DNA of 64,000 nucleotides from Drosophila persimilis (taxonomy: Eukaryota; Arthropoda; Insecta; Diptera; Drosophilidae): NCBI RefSeq assembly GCF_003286085.1, contig NW_020825294.1, positions 3,658,001 to 3,722,000 of the forward strand, read 5' to 3'. Positions within the stretch are counted from its first letter, which is position 1; each line of letters starts with the position of its first letter. Positions 1-10,894 of the stretch are shown here, in pieces. The position numbers and the translations under genes were made by a program. A model generated the notes under the pieces. It was not told the DNA's origin. It ran no database searches and worked only from the letters and a program-made list of their open reading frames with translations.

Positions 1-2365
1 CAGACTTCAAAGTCCTGCCCCGGTGCAAAAAGCTGCCCCGAACAGCACACCCACTGCTCGAGTTTATTAAAAAAAGCTTTTAAACTGTCAGTGTACTCGT
101 TCCCATTCTGGTTCTCTCATTCTGAGGGGGGGGAGGGGTTATAAATAAAAATCCATTGGCTAAATCATGGGATAACGTGCCACCAGAACCACACCGAAAC
201 CGAAACCAGACTGCCAGTCTACCAGTCTGCCAGTCTGCCAGTCTGCAGAGTCCTGCCACTTGGTTGCAAGTGCTAGAGGTGGGCTCTGCTCTGCTCTGAG
301 GTAATTGTGAGATTTTTAAAACACAATATATCATGTTGAGCTGGGGGCCATAATCAATCAATTTCTGTTCTGTTCGGTTCTGTTCCGTTCCGCATTTATA
401 TTGAGCTCAAAACTTGGGTGGAAGGAGCTTCTATTTTTATTATATTTCGATCGAAAGGATGGAAACTGACGTTGAAGGAGGTGTGGCAACAGGTGTACAC
501 CTGTACAGCTGTACAGAGCAATGCAACAAAAGGAAACATAAAGGATGGAGGGGAAATCTGTGCCCACACTTTGAACAGGGGAATGGGATCCAAATAAACT
601 TTAAAAGTGGATTGCTTGCACTTAATTATATTAATTTTAAAAGCATTCAGCACTGCGCCATCTAGCCATAATCCATATTCGATTATTATTCCATGTGGGC
701 GCTTAACCTTCGGCGAGTATTTTTCCAATATCTTGCGCTGTATTTATTTTGAATTTCTGGTTGGCGGCTGCCATCCATTTGAGATTAGAGCGCCAGGCAG
801 GCCGGCGAGCACATTTGTTTTCATTTCATTAAATTCGCAATTAGAATTTATTCATGGACTTTCCGCCCACACTTTCGGGCGTCTGTGTGTATAATTCGAA
901 TTTTTATTCGCTGACAACGTTCGAGATGCCCGCGGGCCATTACCATAAGCTGTGCCGTGCAGATTAGAGCCCGGCCATATGCACCGACCATGACCAATTG
1001 ACTGCCAGTCCGCGAATATATGTATCTATATATATCACTAATCTGCCAAAAAAACATGAACCAGAACGCCCCCACCCCCCCGGTACCCAAGCCGAAACCC
1101 AAACCCCGAAACCGAACCAATTTGCAATGCAGAAAAAACCAAAAACAGAAACAGAAGTACCCATACTCGGGCTCGTAGCTGGGAAATCAGCCAACGCTGC
1201 GGTTTCTACTCCCCCGTGACACAACCGATGGACCCACCCATCCAGAGAGAGAGAGAGGATCCACGCCGCATTGCACACACACACACACAGAAGCCCCCAC
1301 CAGATAACACGGAGTATCTGTGAAACCGAAACGGGTTCCGGAGTTGGGCTGAAAGAGAATTTTTTTATCATTCTGTAAATGGGATTTGCTGCACAGATTT
1401 CAATTACATTTAAATTACCATTCCAGTGTCCAGGCTCAATCTGAATGGGATTTTCGGGGGTGGGGGTGGGGGGATGTTCTGTACTGGGCAATCGCAGCAT
1501 AACTCAATTCGTTAATTAAATAATTTTAAATATTGCCAAACATAACAGTCGAAACGGCAATTTCACACCGCTCCCCTCTCTCGAAATGCACCCAACCCCC
1601 CTTCCCCTCTCCCCAATTGGCCGCACCACGTGAAAATTGCATTGAGAGATTTCAATTAGAATTTCATTCGAATTTCGTGTTGGTTCACAGCATTTTTGGC
1701 GTTCAAGCCGAAATATTTTGGTATAATCATTCCAGGTAATTGGATTGGCGCTGGTTGTGGCACAGCACGGTACAGCACGGGGTGGCATGGGGCATGGGGC
1801 ATGGGTCCAATAGAAATAGTCGTTTTATCGAATGGCAAATATCTGCAAAATACAATTTTTTGTATGCCATGCGAGAAGGAATTTTCTAAATTATCTTCGC
1901 CTAACTAAACTCTTTAAAATAGATTTAAGCCACAATTGTGTGTGGTTGAGTGGGAAATTAAAGAAGTTTTCCGCACTTGGAGTTCTCGAGTATTCCCATA
2001 TCGGAATCTAGGGCAGAATCCGATTGCTTTCGCGATGATTTCCATTACCCGGCTACAACAAACGATACCCTCGAGAGCAAACGCATTATTAATCAAGGAT
2101 ATGCATAGCTTCTATCTCCCCCGGCCACCCAGCCCACCAACCAGTCCTATATTCATCTCAGAATTTAGTCCAAGTAAAATCAAACATTTTTCATGGGTAT
2201 ACACAGATTTGACTCGATTTTTTCATGTAGAAAGCTCTGGGCATGGATGGCATTCCAGAGCAGAGCAGAGCAGGGCAGAGCAGAACAATTTCCAGCTGAA
2301 TGACTTTCGGTGCACTAATGCCACGCCATATCGGTATCGATATCGTGTCCGTTGCTGTCTTGCAG
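1..2365 (+). other. Probable intron or upstream non-coding DNA of the gene ending at 3046
   Basis: No open frame here looks protein-like. The stretch holds pentamer repeats of the AGAGC type near 286-300 and 2262-2285, GA and CA runs near 1247-1290, a G-rich stretch near 1455-1475, and A/T-rich DNA between. It ends at a good 3' splice site: a pyrimidine-rich stretch, then TTGCAG at 2360-2365, which opens a long coding exon. I infer that it is intronic to that gene, whose earlier exons lie outside the window. Confidence 0.5.
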
Positions 2366-3046
2366 GTGGTGCCCCTGACGACGACGACGACGATGCTGTC
2401 CGGCGATCCGGCGACGAATGCGACGGTCACCTACAATCAAATCAACGCGCAGCGGGCCCAGCTGCTGGCGGCCGTGGCAGCGGCGGGCGGAGGGTGCAGC
2501 AGCACCGTCATCTCGCCCAGCAGCAGCATGATGGGCAGCCTGGGGGGCAAGCCGCCGCTGGGACTGGGCGGCACCATCATCGGCTCCCCGACGTCCCTCT
2601 CCTCGACAGCCACGCTGGCGGCCCACCTGCAGCCGGTGCACAGCAGTGGCGTGGGCACCCTGCCACCTGGCTTGGGTAGCGGCGGTGGCTACATACTGAA
2701 CGCGTATGCCAGTGGCCGGATGCACCACCCACTGCAGCAGGTGGGTGTCGGTGGAGCCACTCACACGGCCACTCTGAATCGGCATCACCATCAGCAGCAG
2801 CAGCAACAGCAACACCATCATCATCATCACCAGCAGCAGCAGCAGCACCCGCACCATTCGGGCTCCAGCCTGCTGCTGGGCAGCGCCGGCAGCGTCATGG
2901 GCGTTGTGGGCCTGGCCAACAACACAGCCTCGACCACGACTACAACCACCTCGTGCAACTCGTCGCAGGACTTGGATGATAACATTAATATAAATGCGAT
3001 TAAGGACTGCCTCATGACGCAGCGCGTGCCCGAGAGTTGTGTGTAA
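2366..3046 (+). CDS. Last coding exon of an unrecognised gene; His/Gln-rich tail ending in a PDZ-ligand-like E-S-C-V
   Basis: The exon follows a strong acceptor (TTGCAG, 2360-2365) in phase 0 and encodes 226 residues before TAA at 3044-3046. The frame is strongly GC-biased at third positions, unlike the flanking DNA, which supports real coding. In order it has a short Thr run, an Ala/Gly-rich part, a Gly/Ser/Leu-rich low-complexity part, alternating Gln and His runs (DNA 2789-2855), another Thr run, and an acidic, non-repetitive last 25 residues. The final four residues, E-S-C-V, fit the class I PDZ-ligand pattern (S/T-x-hydrophobic). No enzyme or membrane domain is visible, so this is probably the intracellular or disordered C-terminus of a larger protein encoded upstream. 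I cannot name the gene. A possible donor (CC-GTGAGT, near 3071) means a further UTR exon could follow. Confidence 0.72.
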   Translation: MVPLTTTTTMLSGDPATNATVTYNQINAQRAQLLAAVAAAGGGCSSTVISPSSSMMGSLGGKPPLGLGGTIIGSPTSLSSTATLAAHLQPVHSSGVGTLPPGLGSGGGYILNAYASGRMHHPLQQVGVGGATHTATLNRHHHQQQQQQQHHHHHHQQQQQHPHHSGSSLLLGSAGSVMGVVGLANNTASTTTTTTSCNSSQDLDDNININAIKDCLMTQRVPESCV

Positions 3047-4500
3047 GAGCCAGAGGCTGCTTGAGGAACCGTGAGTATCCCCAGATAATCCAGATCTACA
3101 TAGGTATATATGTGTGTGGGTGTGTGTATTTAGCATCTAGGAATATGTATGTATCTATGTCATAGTTTTATTCTCGTTAAGGTGCTGTGCATATCTAATC
3201 TACTCTTAAGACATACATAGGACTAAACACTGACTCTGTAAAACTGAGCAAAAACTAAGCGAAAATCTGCATATCTTCATGGCGATTGATTGCATATCCA
3301 TTGTTACATCCTACATACATATGTACCATCATGATTTTTCGCGAAAACCGTGAGAATATGGATGTCCTTTTTTTCGATTTTTTTGCACATCCAAATCTTC
3401 GGAAGGCTATATCTCAGGTATATGGGGCCAGATCGATGCAGGACCCACTTTCCCAGGATCGTGGGGACCCAGACTGTCGTTCGGCACCAAAATCTCGACT
3501 ACGAAATTGAGGCCGATTTTTGACAAATTGGATGATGGTTACATCATGATTTTTGCCGAAAATCGTGAGAAAATAGATGTCTGTTTTTCCGATGAAAGTC
3601 GGTTGGCAGGACTCTCCTGATCACGAAGAGACATGCCACGCTCCGATCGGCGGCCGTATAGCTGAGATATAGCGTACAGAAAAAACAAATATTCGAATGA
3701 TTTGTACAAATGGGAGGCTATCAGGTGAAGTAGGGCGGATCTAATGCCACATATCGCAGGATATACGTATCAGAAATAGTAATTAATCTTGATGATTCCT
3801 TCGCAGAGTCTCGTAGAACTCAATTCGCTTTAGCCGTCTCTCCTTTGAGACTAGCTCTTCTCTGTTGATTCGATTCGATCAACTTCGAATCAATGTTCTT
3901 TCCAATGCTTTGACTACATTTCCAGTTCGATAGTAAATGGATTAAATATATATACATATATGAAAAAACCACACTCTATTTTAAGGAAACTTCAAAAAGA
4001 CTCAGACAATGTAGTAGCTAAATATTTTGTAGCAAAAATGTTCCCAAAAATGAGAAATGAGAAAGTAATTACTTATATGTATTTATGAATGTGTGGTACT
4101 ACCAGTAAAGATTGTGTATATAACATACTCCTGGCATAGTTGTATAGATCAAATATTAACCAGCTCCAAGGAAGCATTTCTCTGTTGTACATAGGATATT
4201 GATAAATGTAAATGTAGGTAAATACGAGAACATGCGAGCATATGTTTGAGGAGTCGATTCGTTCGGCCAAAGGTCCTGCTTAGAAATGGTAAATACTAAA
4301 GTTAAATTGTTAGAGCGAAGAACGATATATGTAAGCCACCATAGAGCATAGAAAACGGAAGAGTTTAAACTGAAACATAAGCATAAATATCCATAAATAT
4401 GTACGTCTAGATAAGTCGGAGAAAAGTGTGACAAAAACAAAATGGTGAGTACGGATTGTAAGGAAAAGACGAAAATAAATATAGATAAATTACAAGAACC
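3047..4500 (+). other. Probable 3' UTR and flank of the His/Gln-rich gene
   Basis: No open frame of interest. The DNA is A/T-rich and includes an AATAAA near 4474, which could end the transcript of the gene stopping at 3046; this is inference. A diverged repeat occupies about 3325-3690 (separate entry). Confidence 0.35.
3325..3690. repeat. Two diverged copies of a roughly 210-bp unit
   Basis: The segment starting near 3328 (CATCATGATTTTT, then a GAAAACCGTGAGAA-like stretch and a GATGTC) recurs near 3541 with the same order of motifs. Both copies continue to a 'ctatatctcag/gctgagatatag' type motif, but in the second it appears as the reverse complement. I see direct similarity for about 45 bp and weaker similarity beyond. 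The family is unidentified. The short open frame across it looks accidental. Confidence 0.5.
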
Positions 4501-5158
4501 GAACCGAGACGAAAGTTAATTAATTATTGCTGCCGGCCGACCCTCCGTGGTCAAAACTTATTTGTTTTCAAGTCGGAAACAACTTTTTAGGATTTAATTT
4601 GAATTTTCGCCTTTCTGTTTAATCTTTTTTGGACATATGTCCGCAGGGATTCCTTTTCAGCCCACACACATGGTCAATTTAATTCGCCACTCAAACTCAA
4701 ATATGCCACCCATCTCTGTGGTTCGCATGCCAACCACAAATCCCAACACCCGCAAGACAAACCGCAAGTGCCAGGCGAAAAAACTACTTAAAATTTCATA
4801 TGCCCCTGTCTCCCTATATCCCAGTCTCCCTATCCAAACTCATTCCCTCTTCGTGCGGACTTGCCTCATTAGCAAATCAAATTTATTCGTGGGTGGCTGC
4901 CATGCCGCAGTGCTCCCACTCAGCCATTCGCCCACTCGAATGGTAAACCACATGAAACGTTGCACTTAAGCAGAATTGACAACGGCAAAGGCGAAAATAA
5001 ACTAAAAAATACATGGAATATTGCAATGTAAGGAAAGTAAGTAAGTATGAGTGGGCAAAAAAGCCCTGATCTTAGCCAACGACTTCACCAAATCAAGGAT
5101 GCTTTCCAGATCGTCCGGTCAAAAGCCGGGTTACAGCAATTTATCATGGCAAAAAGGC
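4501..5158. other. Non-coding DNA, nothing recognised
   Basis: A/T-rich sequence. One 110-codon open frame near 4637 has an unremarkable composition and no recognisable motif, and I do not support it as a gene. Confidence 0.5.
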
Positions 5159-7245
5159 AATCATCATTCAAATTATTCTTTACCAAATTTATAGCACTGC
5201 AAATAAATATTTCAAATCGCCCGCAAAATGTAGTATACAAATAAAGAAATTGAATAAAATTGTAACGTTTATGTTTTTATTCGGGGGTCAAAGGTGGACG
5301 ACGGATGTCCAGATCGGCCAAACTAAAGGGGATATTCTCGCGTTTACGAGAAGGCGTGACATGCCCAGATCAGATATGAAATGCTTCGGGGAATTTTCAT
5401 AGAATCCTGGAGTCCCTGCATCAAATCAAGGATTTTCTTGAGATCACAGGAAGCCGTCGAACGCTTTGATCAGAATAAAAATGACGGAGATAACAAAAAT
5501 TTTTCAGATCCTTGACATCCTTGATCCTTGAAAAGGATTTTATGTAATCAGGGACATTTTTGCCATCACAGGAAGCCATCGCACGCTTAGATTGGGCCAC
5601 AAATAGCCGAGAAATTTAGAAATGCAATTCGGAGTCCTTTTCCAAGGATAAAAGATATTTTTTGGATCATGAGTAGCTATCGCACGCCATAATCCGGCCA
5701 GAAATAACGGAGAAAACAAGAAATATGGAACGGAAGAAAATATCCTTGAGCCTTGGTCCTTAATAGGGATGCAGTCGGATCCAGGAAAGTCTTCCGATCG
5801 CAGGATGCCCTCGCACACCCCGATCGGACACGAAATGCCGGAGAAAATTAAATTTTTCTGATCCTTGCTATCCTTGGTCCTTGAAAAGGACTTCATAAAA
5901 TCAGGCACATTTTTCTGAACACAGGAAGCCGTCGCACGTCCTGATCGGCAGATAAATGGCGGAGAAAATTAATAGTTTTAGTCCTTGATGTCCTTGGTCC
6001 TTGAAAAGGACTTCATAAAATCAGGGACATTTTTCCGATCACAGGAAGCCGTCGCACGCCCAAATCGGACCACAAATAACGGAGAAAACAAATCTGGACT
6101 GTAACTGTCTTTAAAAATGTAGTTCAAGAGATCACCGACAGGGGCGCCACCGTACAAAAGAAAAAACCTCGCGTCAAATGGCTAAAATCTGGATGGGATA
6201 CCAGGCAAACAGAAATCAGAAGAAGGTCGCTAAATTTTTTAAAAATTTGGGAGCCCCCAAAAGTATGCACCATTTTTTTAAATTTGCTACAGTTGCTTGC
6301 TGCTGATTTCTGTTCGCCTGGTATCCCATTCAGATTTTGGCCGTTTTCTCCGGTATTTGTGGGCCGATTTGGGCGTGCGACGGCTTCCTGTGATCGGAAA
6401 AATGTCCCTGATTTTTCGAAGTCCTTTTCAAGGACCAAGGATATTCAGCATCAAAAATATTCATTTTCTCCGCTCTTTGTGGTCCGATTTGGGCGTGCGA
6501 CGGCTTCCTGTGATCGGAAAAATGTCCCTGATTTTTCGAAGTCCTTTTCAAGGACCAAGGACATCCAAGATCACAAATATTCATTTTCTCCGCTCTTTAT
6601 GGGCCGATCAGGACGTGCGACGGCTTCCTGTGTTCAGAAAAATGTCGCTGATTCTATGAAGTCCTTTTCAAGGACCAAGGACATCCAAGATCACAAATAT
6701 TCATTTTCTCCGCTCTTTCTGGGCCGATTTGGGCATGCGACGGCTTCCTGTGATCGGCACAATGTCCCTGATTTTATGAAGTCCTTTTAAAGGACCAAGG
6801 ACATCAAGGACTAAAACTATTAATTTTCTCCGCCATTTATCTGCCGATCAGGACGTGCGACGGCTTCCTGTGTTCAGAAAAATGTGCCTGATTTTATGAA
6901 GTCCTTTTCAAGGACCAAGGATAGCAAGGATCAGAAAAATTTAATTTTCTCCGGCATTTCGTGTCCGATCGGGGTGTGCGAGGGCATCCTGCGATCGGAA
7001 GACTTTCCTGGCTCCGACTGCATCCCTATTAAGGACCAAGGCTCAAGGATATTTTCTTCCCCTTCAGTTTGCCAACAAGGCCGATCTGGACATCCTTCGT
7101 CCACCTATGACCCCCGAATAAAAACATAAACGTTTAAATTTTATTTAATTCCTTTATTTGTATGTTACATTTCGTGTAAGCATTTATCATTTAAATTTGC
7201 AATGCTATAAATATGTACGAGCTGTAGGCATAATTTGAGTGATGA
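5159..7245. mobile_element. Foldback-type element: two long inverted arms made of 120-bp tandem units
   Basis: The left half (about 5159-6230) is the reverse complement of the right half (about 6285-7245), with a short loop near 6231-6284. Outer arms match at AATCATCA-T/C-TCAAATTAT (5160-5175 against 7226-7241 reversed), at ATTTATAGCA-C/T-T, and through the AACGTTTATG/CATAAACGTT and TTATTCGGGGGTCA blocks (about 5264-5290 against 7110-7135). Inside each arm is a 120-bp unit with core features CGGCTTCCTGTG and CCTTTTCAAGGACCAAGG. In the right arm the unit recurs in exact 120-bp register at about 6361, 6481, 6601, 6721 and 6841. Foldback and Galileo-like DNA elements of Drosophila have this architecture. 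No transposase frame is present, so it would be non-autonomous. Family assignment is uncertain, and I could not define a target-site duplication because the arm ends are diverged. Confidence 0.8.
6341..6960 (+). repeat. Five 120-bp tandem units in the right arm of the foldback element
   Basis: Five consecutive copies begin near 6341 with an exact 120-bp spacing, each with GTGCGACGGCTTCCTGTG or a close variant followed by AATGT-C/G-CCTGATT and GTCCTTTTCAAGGACC. Because 120 is a multiple of three, the repeat stays open in more than one frame and makes a periodic 40-residue peptide. That openness is a property of the repeat, not evidence of a gene. The left arm carries the reverse complement with more decay. 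Confidence 0.85.
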
Positions 7246-10200
7246 TTATACACCTCGCTGTCCACTGCATTTTGCTTTTCCGATTCCAATTATCGTCTTG
7301 TATTACCCTTGAAACTGGAGACCTGCAAGCAAACAAAGTAGAATTTCCTTTAGCTGAGTACAGTATAATTATTTGACGGCAACAGTTAATTATTCAATAA
7401 TTATATGGAGAGCCAAAGAACCATTGAAATTACAAGACTTGATAAATGACATTGGGCATTGAATAACGTGTCTCACCTGCGGGCAATAAAGGTTAAATAT
7501 AGGAAACAAATTAATTGCTGAAGGCTTCGAATGAAATGGGTATGGTATGGAGTTGAACACGAGTGCGGGTACGAGTATAGACGGAAACGATGAATGGTAT
7601 GGGCTCAGATTGGCTCAGCATTGAAAATGTGATACTAAATCTATTACACAACAAGCTCCCAAGGCTAGAAACATTTTTTGTTTGGCTCCACTCAGGTGAG
7701 TATTGCGAGATATCCTAAGTTTGCCGCAAACTTGAAGACCTGGGGCATTGCCAGGAACTCTCGCCCTTTTTTTGTGGCAGTTGCTTGGAGCTGGCTTTCA
7801 TGCCAGCGCATAATAGAAATCAGTTCACACGTGCCAGAAATTACCCAGATACAACACCACAGAACTAACAAGGAAAAACGAAACGGAAAACGGGAAACGG
7901 TGGGAAAAGAAAGAAAAGCCATTCCAGATTCAGAGCAGCCCTGAGGTCAGTAAATGTAAATACAACGAATGCTCCGCCCCATTTGTCGGATCGCCCACAA
8001 ATATTCGCAGAGAAAGGAAAAGCCTTTAATAGAAATTGCAAACGGAAAAAAAGAAATGGTAACAAAATTATGCGCGTGATTTATGCTTTTGTTGTTTGCC
8101 GGCTGCCGACTGCCGACCAGTCTGTTTGTGTTTCCATATTGATTTTTCCTCCCCTCTCACCCGCCACCAACGATGTGTGAAAATTAAATTCCCGTTTAGA
8201 GTTTTCCCTCTATCTGCGATTAGCTCCGCTCCGCGTCCGTCCCGACTGAAGTCCAACGACTACCAGCACCACCCTGACAACAGACAACAGACTACCGACA
8301 ACGAGCAGAGCAGAGCAGAGAATTGAATTGAAGCGCATTGTGTAAATCAGCGGCTCAATAAAATCTAATAGCCCGGGCAGATTGCGGCTCGGCACGCACC
8401 GCACCAAGGCAACGAATGGAAATGGAGACGGTGACAGACAGAGACGGAGACAGGACCCAGCCGGACGGAGTCTAGGGTAGGTGGTAAACATAAATTACTA
8501 GACAGCGACCGGGGACAGACACCGCGCGTCGTCCTTGACAGTGGCACAACCTAATGGGAGTCCTAATAAAAGCAGACAATGACAGTCACCGATACGAATA
8601 TTTTGTACCCTTGGGGAAAACTTCTGGGCATTAATCGTATGAAAATGTTGTGATTAAATTGAATAAATATAATAATACTAATATTAATGCGCTTGGAAAT
8701 CTATTTATTTCTAATTTCTAATGAACAGAAATAGCTGAAAGGTAATGATAGGTCATTGAAAATAGGGACGCAATGGCTTTCGTTTGGGCTATTTTTGGAA
8801 AACTTTGAGCATCAAAGGCCACTTGAAATTTTAAAGAAATCATTAAAAATATAAGCCAATGAAGAGATCAAACATCTCACCGAAACGGCTACCAATACCA
8901 ATTAAATTTATATTAAGAAACATTTTCAGATAAACCGAAGCAATATGGATAAATCCCCAGATTGACTGAAAGGAATACCGGAAAAATCCCCCGGACTGGA
9001 GGACCGGACCGTCCTGTTCCTCCTGTTCATTATCCCAACTTTCTGACAATGTTATAACACTTGCACAGCTATAGCCGAGCCAAGCCAAGCCAAGCCAAGC
9101 CCCTGCTGCCGCCTGCTGCCTGCCTTCCGCCGTCCGCCGTCTGCGTATTACCAAAGTGAAGCCGCTTTGGCAAATTAACTAATGACCCCATGTCGGTCGG
9201 CGAGGGAGGGGAGGGATTGTGGATTGAGCCCGAATCGGGACGTGACTATGGATAGTATGGGGAGATTGTTGCCGGGCAGCTATGGATGGCGGACGGAGAG
9301 GATGCCGGGGCGTTTGTTTAATTGTCGTGCGACCCGCTTTTTGCTCCGTTTTAATGAGTCAATTTAAATTCCGATTTCGATTACGGGGAAAGCGTTTTTC
9401 GAGCTGGCAATGCCCCGCGCACAGCTGAGGCCAAATCGATGTTCATTAGCAGAAGGCGAGCCGCACTCCTCACACACCGTTCCGCAAGTCCTCCGCTTTG
9501 ACCCCACGGGCAAGTCCTCGCGCTCTTTATTTTTCCGGATCGCTTTGTCCGTGTGGCATTGTCAACGCAATTAGCAGCCAGCGAGAGAAGTTTTAAAGTT
9601 AATATTGGCTTTTGTTTTTAACATTCAAATGACTTGGCCAGGGACGGAGGCCCAGAGATTGGAACATATTTCACCGAGCGGATGATTGGTGGGTGACCCC
9701 GCCCCGACCTAGGGTCACATTCATAATTGAAACATTCTGCATTTATTATAATTTAAATGATTATACAGATGCCAGTTTTTTGTTTCTTTAGTGGTTTTTA
9801 ATTAAAAACCAACCGCAGTTTTTGTTAGCTAAATTAATGAGCAAAGGCTCACAGAGCTTACCGGTTTTCGCTTTCCGTTTTGCCATTTTGTTTGTGATTT
9901 TTATTACTGGCAATTTTAATTAAAACATCAGCGTTATATTATTTGATTTATGGCACCATCCCAGCTGACAGGCAGGGCATGGCCGGCCGGGCAGCAACAA
10001 TCGCCATAAACAAATGCATATGTAATTGCATATTTGAACTCAATTAACCGGCGACTTGACCGCACAAATTCTGCACAAATTTGTCCACCAACAGCCGCAG
10101 CCAAAGCCAGGGGGAAAAAACCGGGGAATGCGTTGCGACGCCAAAGGAGAATCCTCTGAGGAGGGGTGCTGGAGAGCACCAGAGCCAGAGCTATAAATCG

Positions 10201-10786
10201 CAGCCTACACTTTCAACTTGACCCCAACGGAGTCGACTCGATGTCGTTGCGACGCAGCGCTGCATGAAATGAAATTTAGCGCAACGGCAACGGCAGCCGC
10301 ACGGCCTCTTTCCACATGCTTTTTGTTTTAGAATTTCTCCTCTTTTTTTTTGGTCGCCTGTTTTTTGCTCCGAGCCGAGCCGTACAGTGCTGCTTCTATT
10401 TTTTTTTATATATGCCTTTCTCCTTTTCCGTGCGTCGCTCAACGCAACAATTTATGGCTAAGCGCTCGTGTTTGGCCTAAAAATATATATATGTATAGGG
10501 AGAAAAAAGAAAACCAGTTACATAGAAACACGTCAATAAATTACAGGCGCCTGGAGAGGCCTCGAAGCTCGCAACTCGGCGCAGACCTAGCCAAGTTGAA
10601 CTAATGGCAGGCAGCAATATCGTCGTTATATAACGACGAACAAGAAATTTCCTAAAAAATAATCTGCATCACAAGTTACGAAGTAGAGATGCCCTGGGCA
10701 CGAAGGAGAAGGAAGGGAAAATCTGGAAAATTAAGAAATGGCTGAATAAAAGCTTTTGCTACATCATATAGGTGTTCAACAGGTAA
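7246..10786. other. Non-coding DNA, no supported gene
   Basis: Several short open frames exist, but all are of biased, unremarkable composition. Visible content: an AGAGC pentamer run near 8304-8320, five AGCCA units near 9075-9102, homopolymer T runs near 10340-10410, and an 18-bp perfect palindrome at 10621-10638 (CGTCGTTATATAACGACG). Probably intergenic or intronic. Confidence 0.5.
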
Positions 10787-10894
10787 TCAAACAGCTGAAC
10801 AAACAGCGGATCAAACATCTGATCAAACAGCGGATCAAACAGCTGATGAAACTGCGGAACAAACAGCTGATCAAACAGCGGGTCAAACAGCTGA
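10787..10894. repeat. 12-bp minisatellite, nine copies, alternating CTGA and CGGA endings
   Basis: Nine consecutive 12-bp units of the form TCAAACAGCTGA or TCAAACAGCGGA, with occasional first-base and internal changes. Because the CTGA and CGGA variants largely alternate, there is also a 24-bp higher-order period. Translated in one plus frame it reads as repeated Gln-Thr-Ala-Asp, and that frame stays open from about 10746 to 11231. I see no splice sites or start codon that would make this a convincing exon. Confidence 0.85.

Noticed and set aside
2315-3136. 273-codon minus-strand frame opposite the His/Gln exon
   Set aside because: Shadow of a GC-rich repetitive coding exon; its content is the complement of the Gln, His and Thr runs.
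6284-6790. 168-codon frame with a 40-residue repeat in the foldback element
   Set aside because: Openness follows from the 120-bp period; other frames of the same repeat are also open, and the left arm shows the decayed mirror image.
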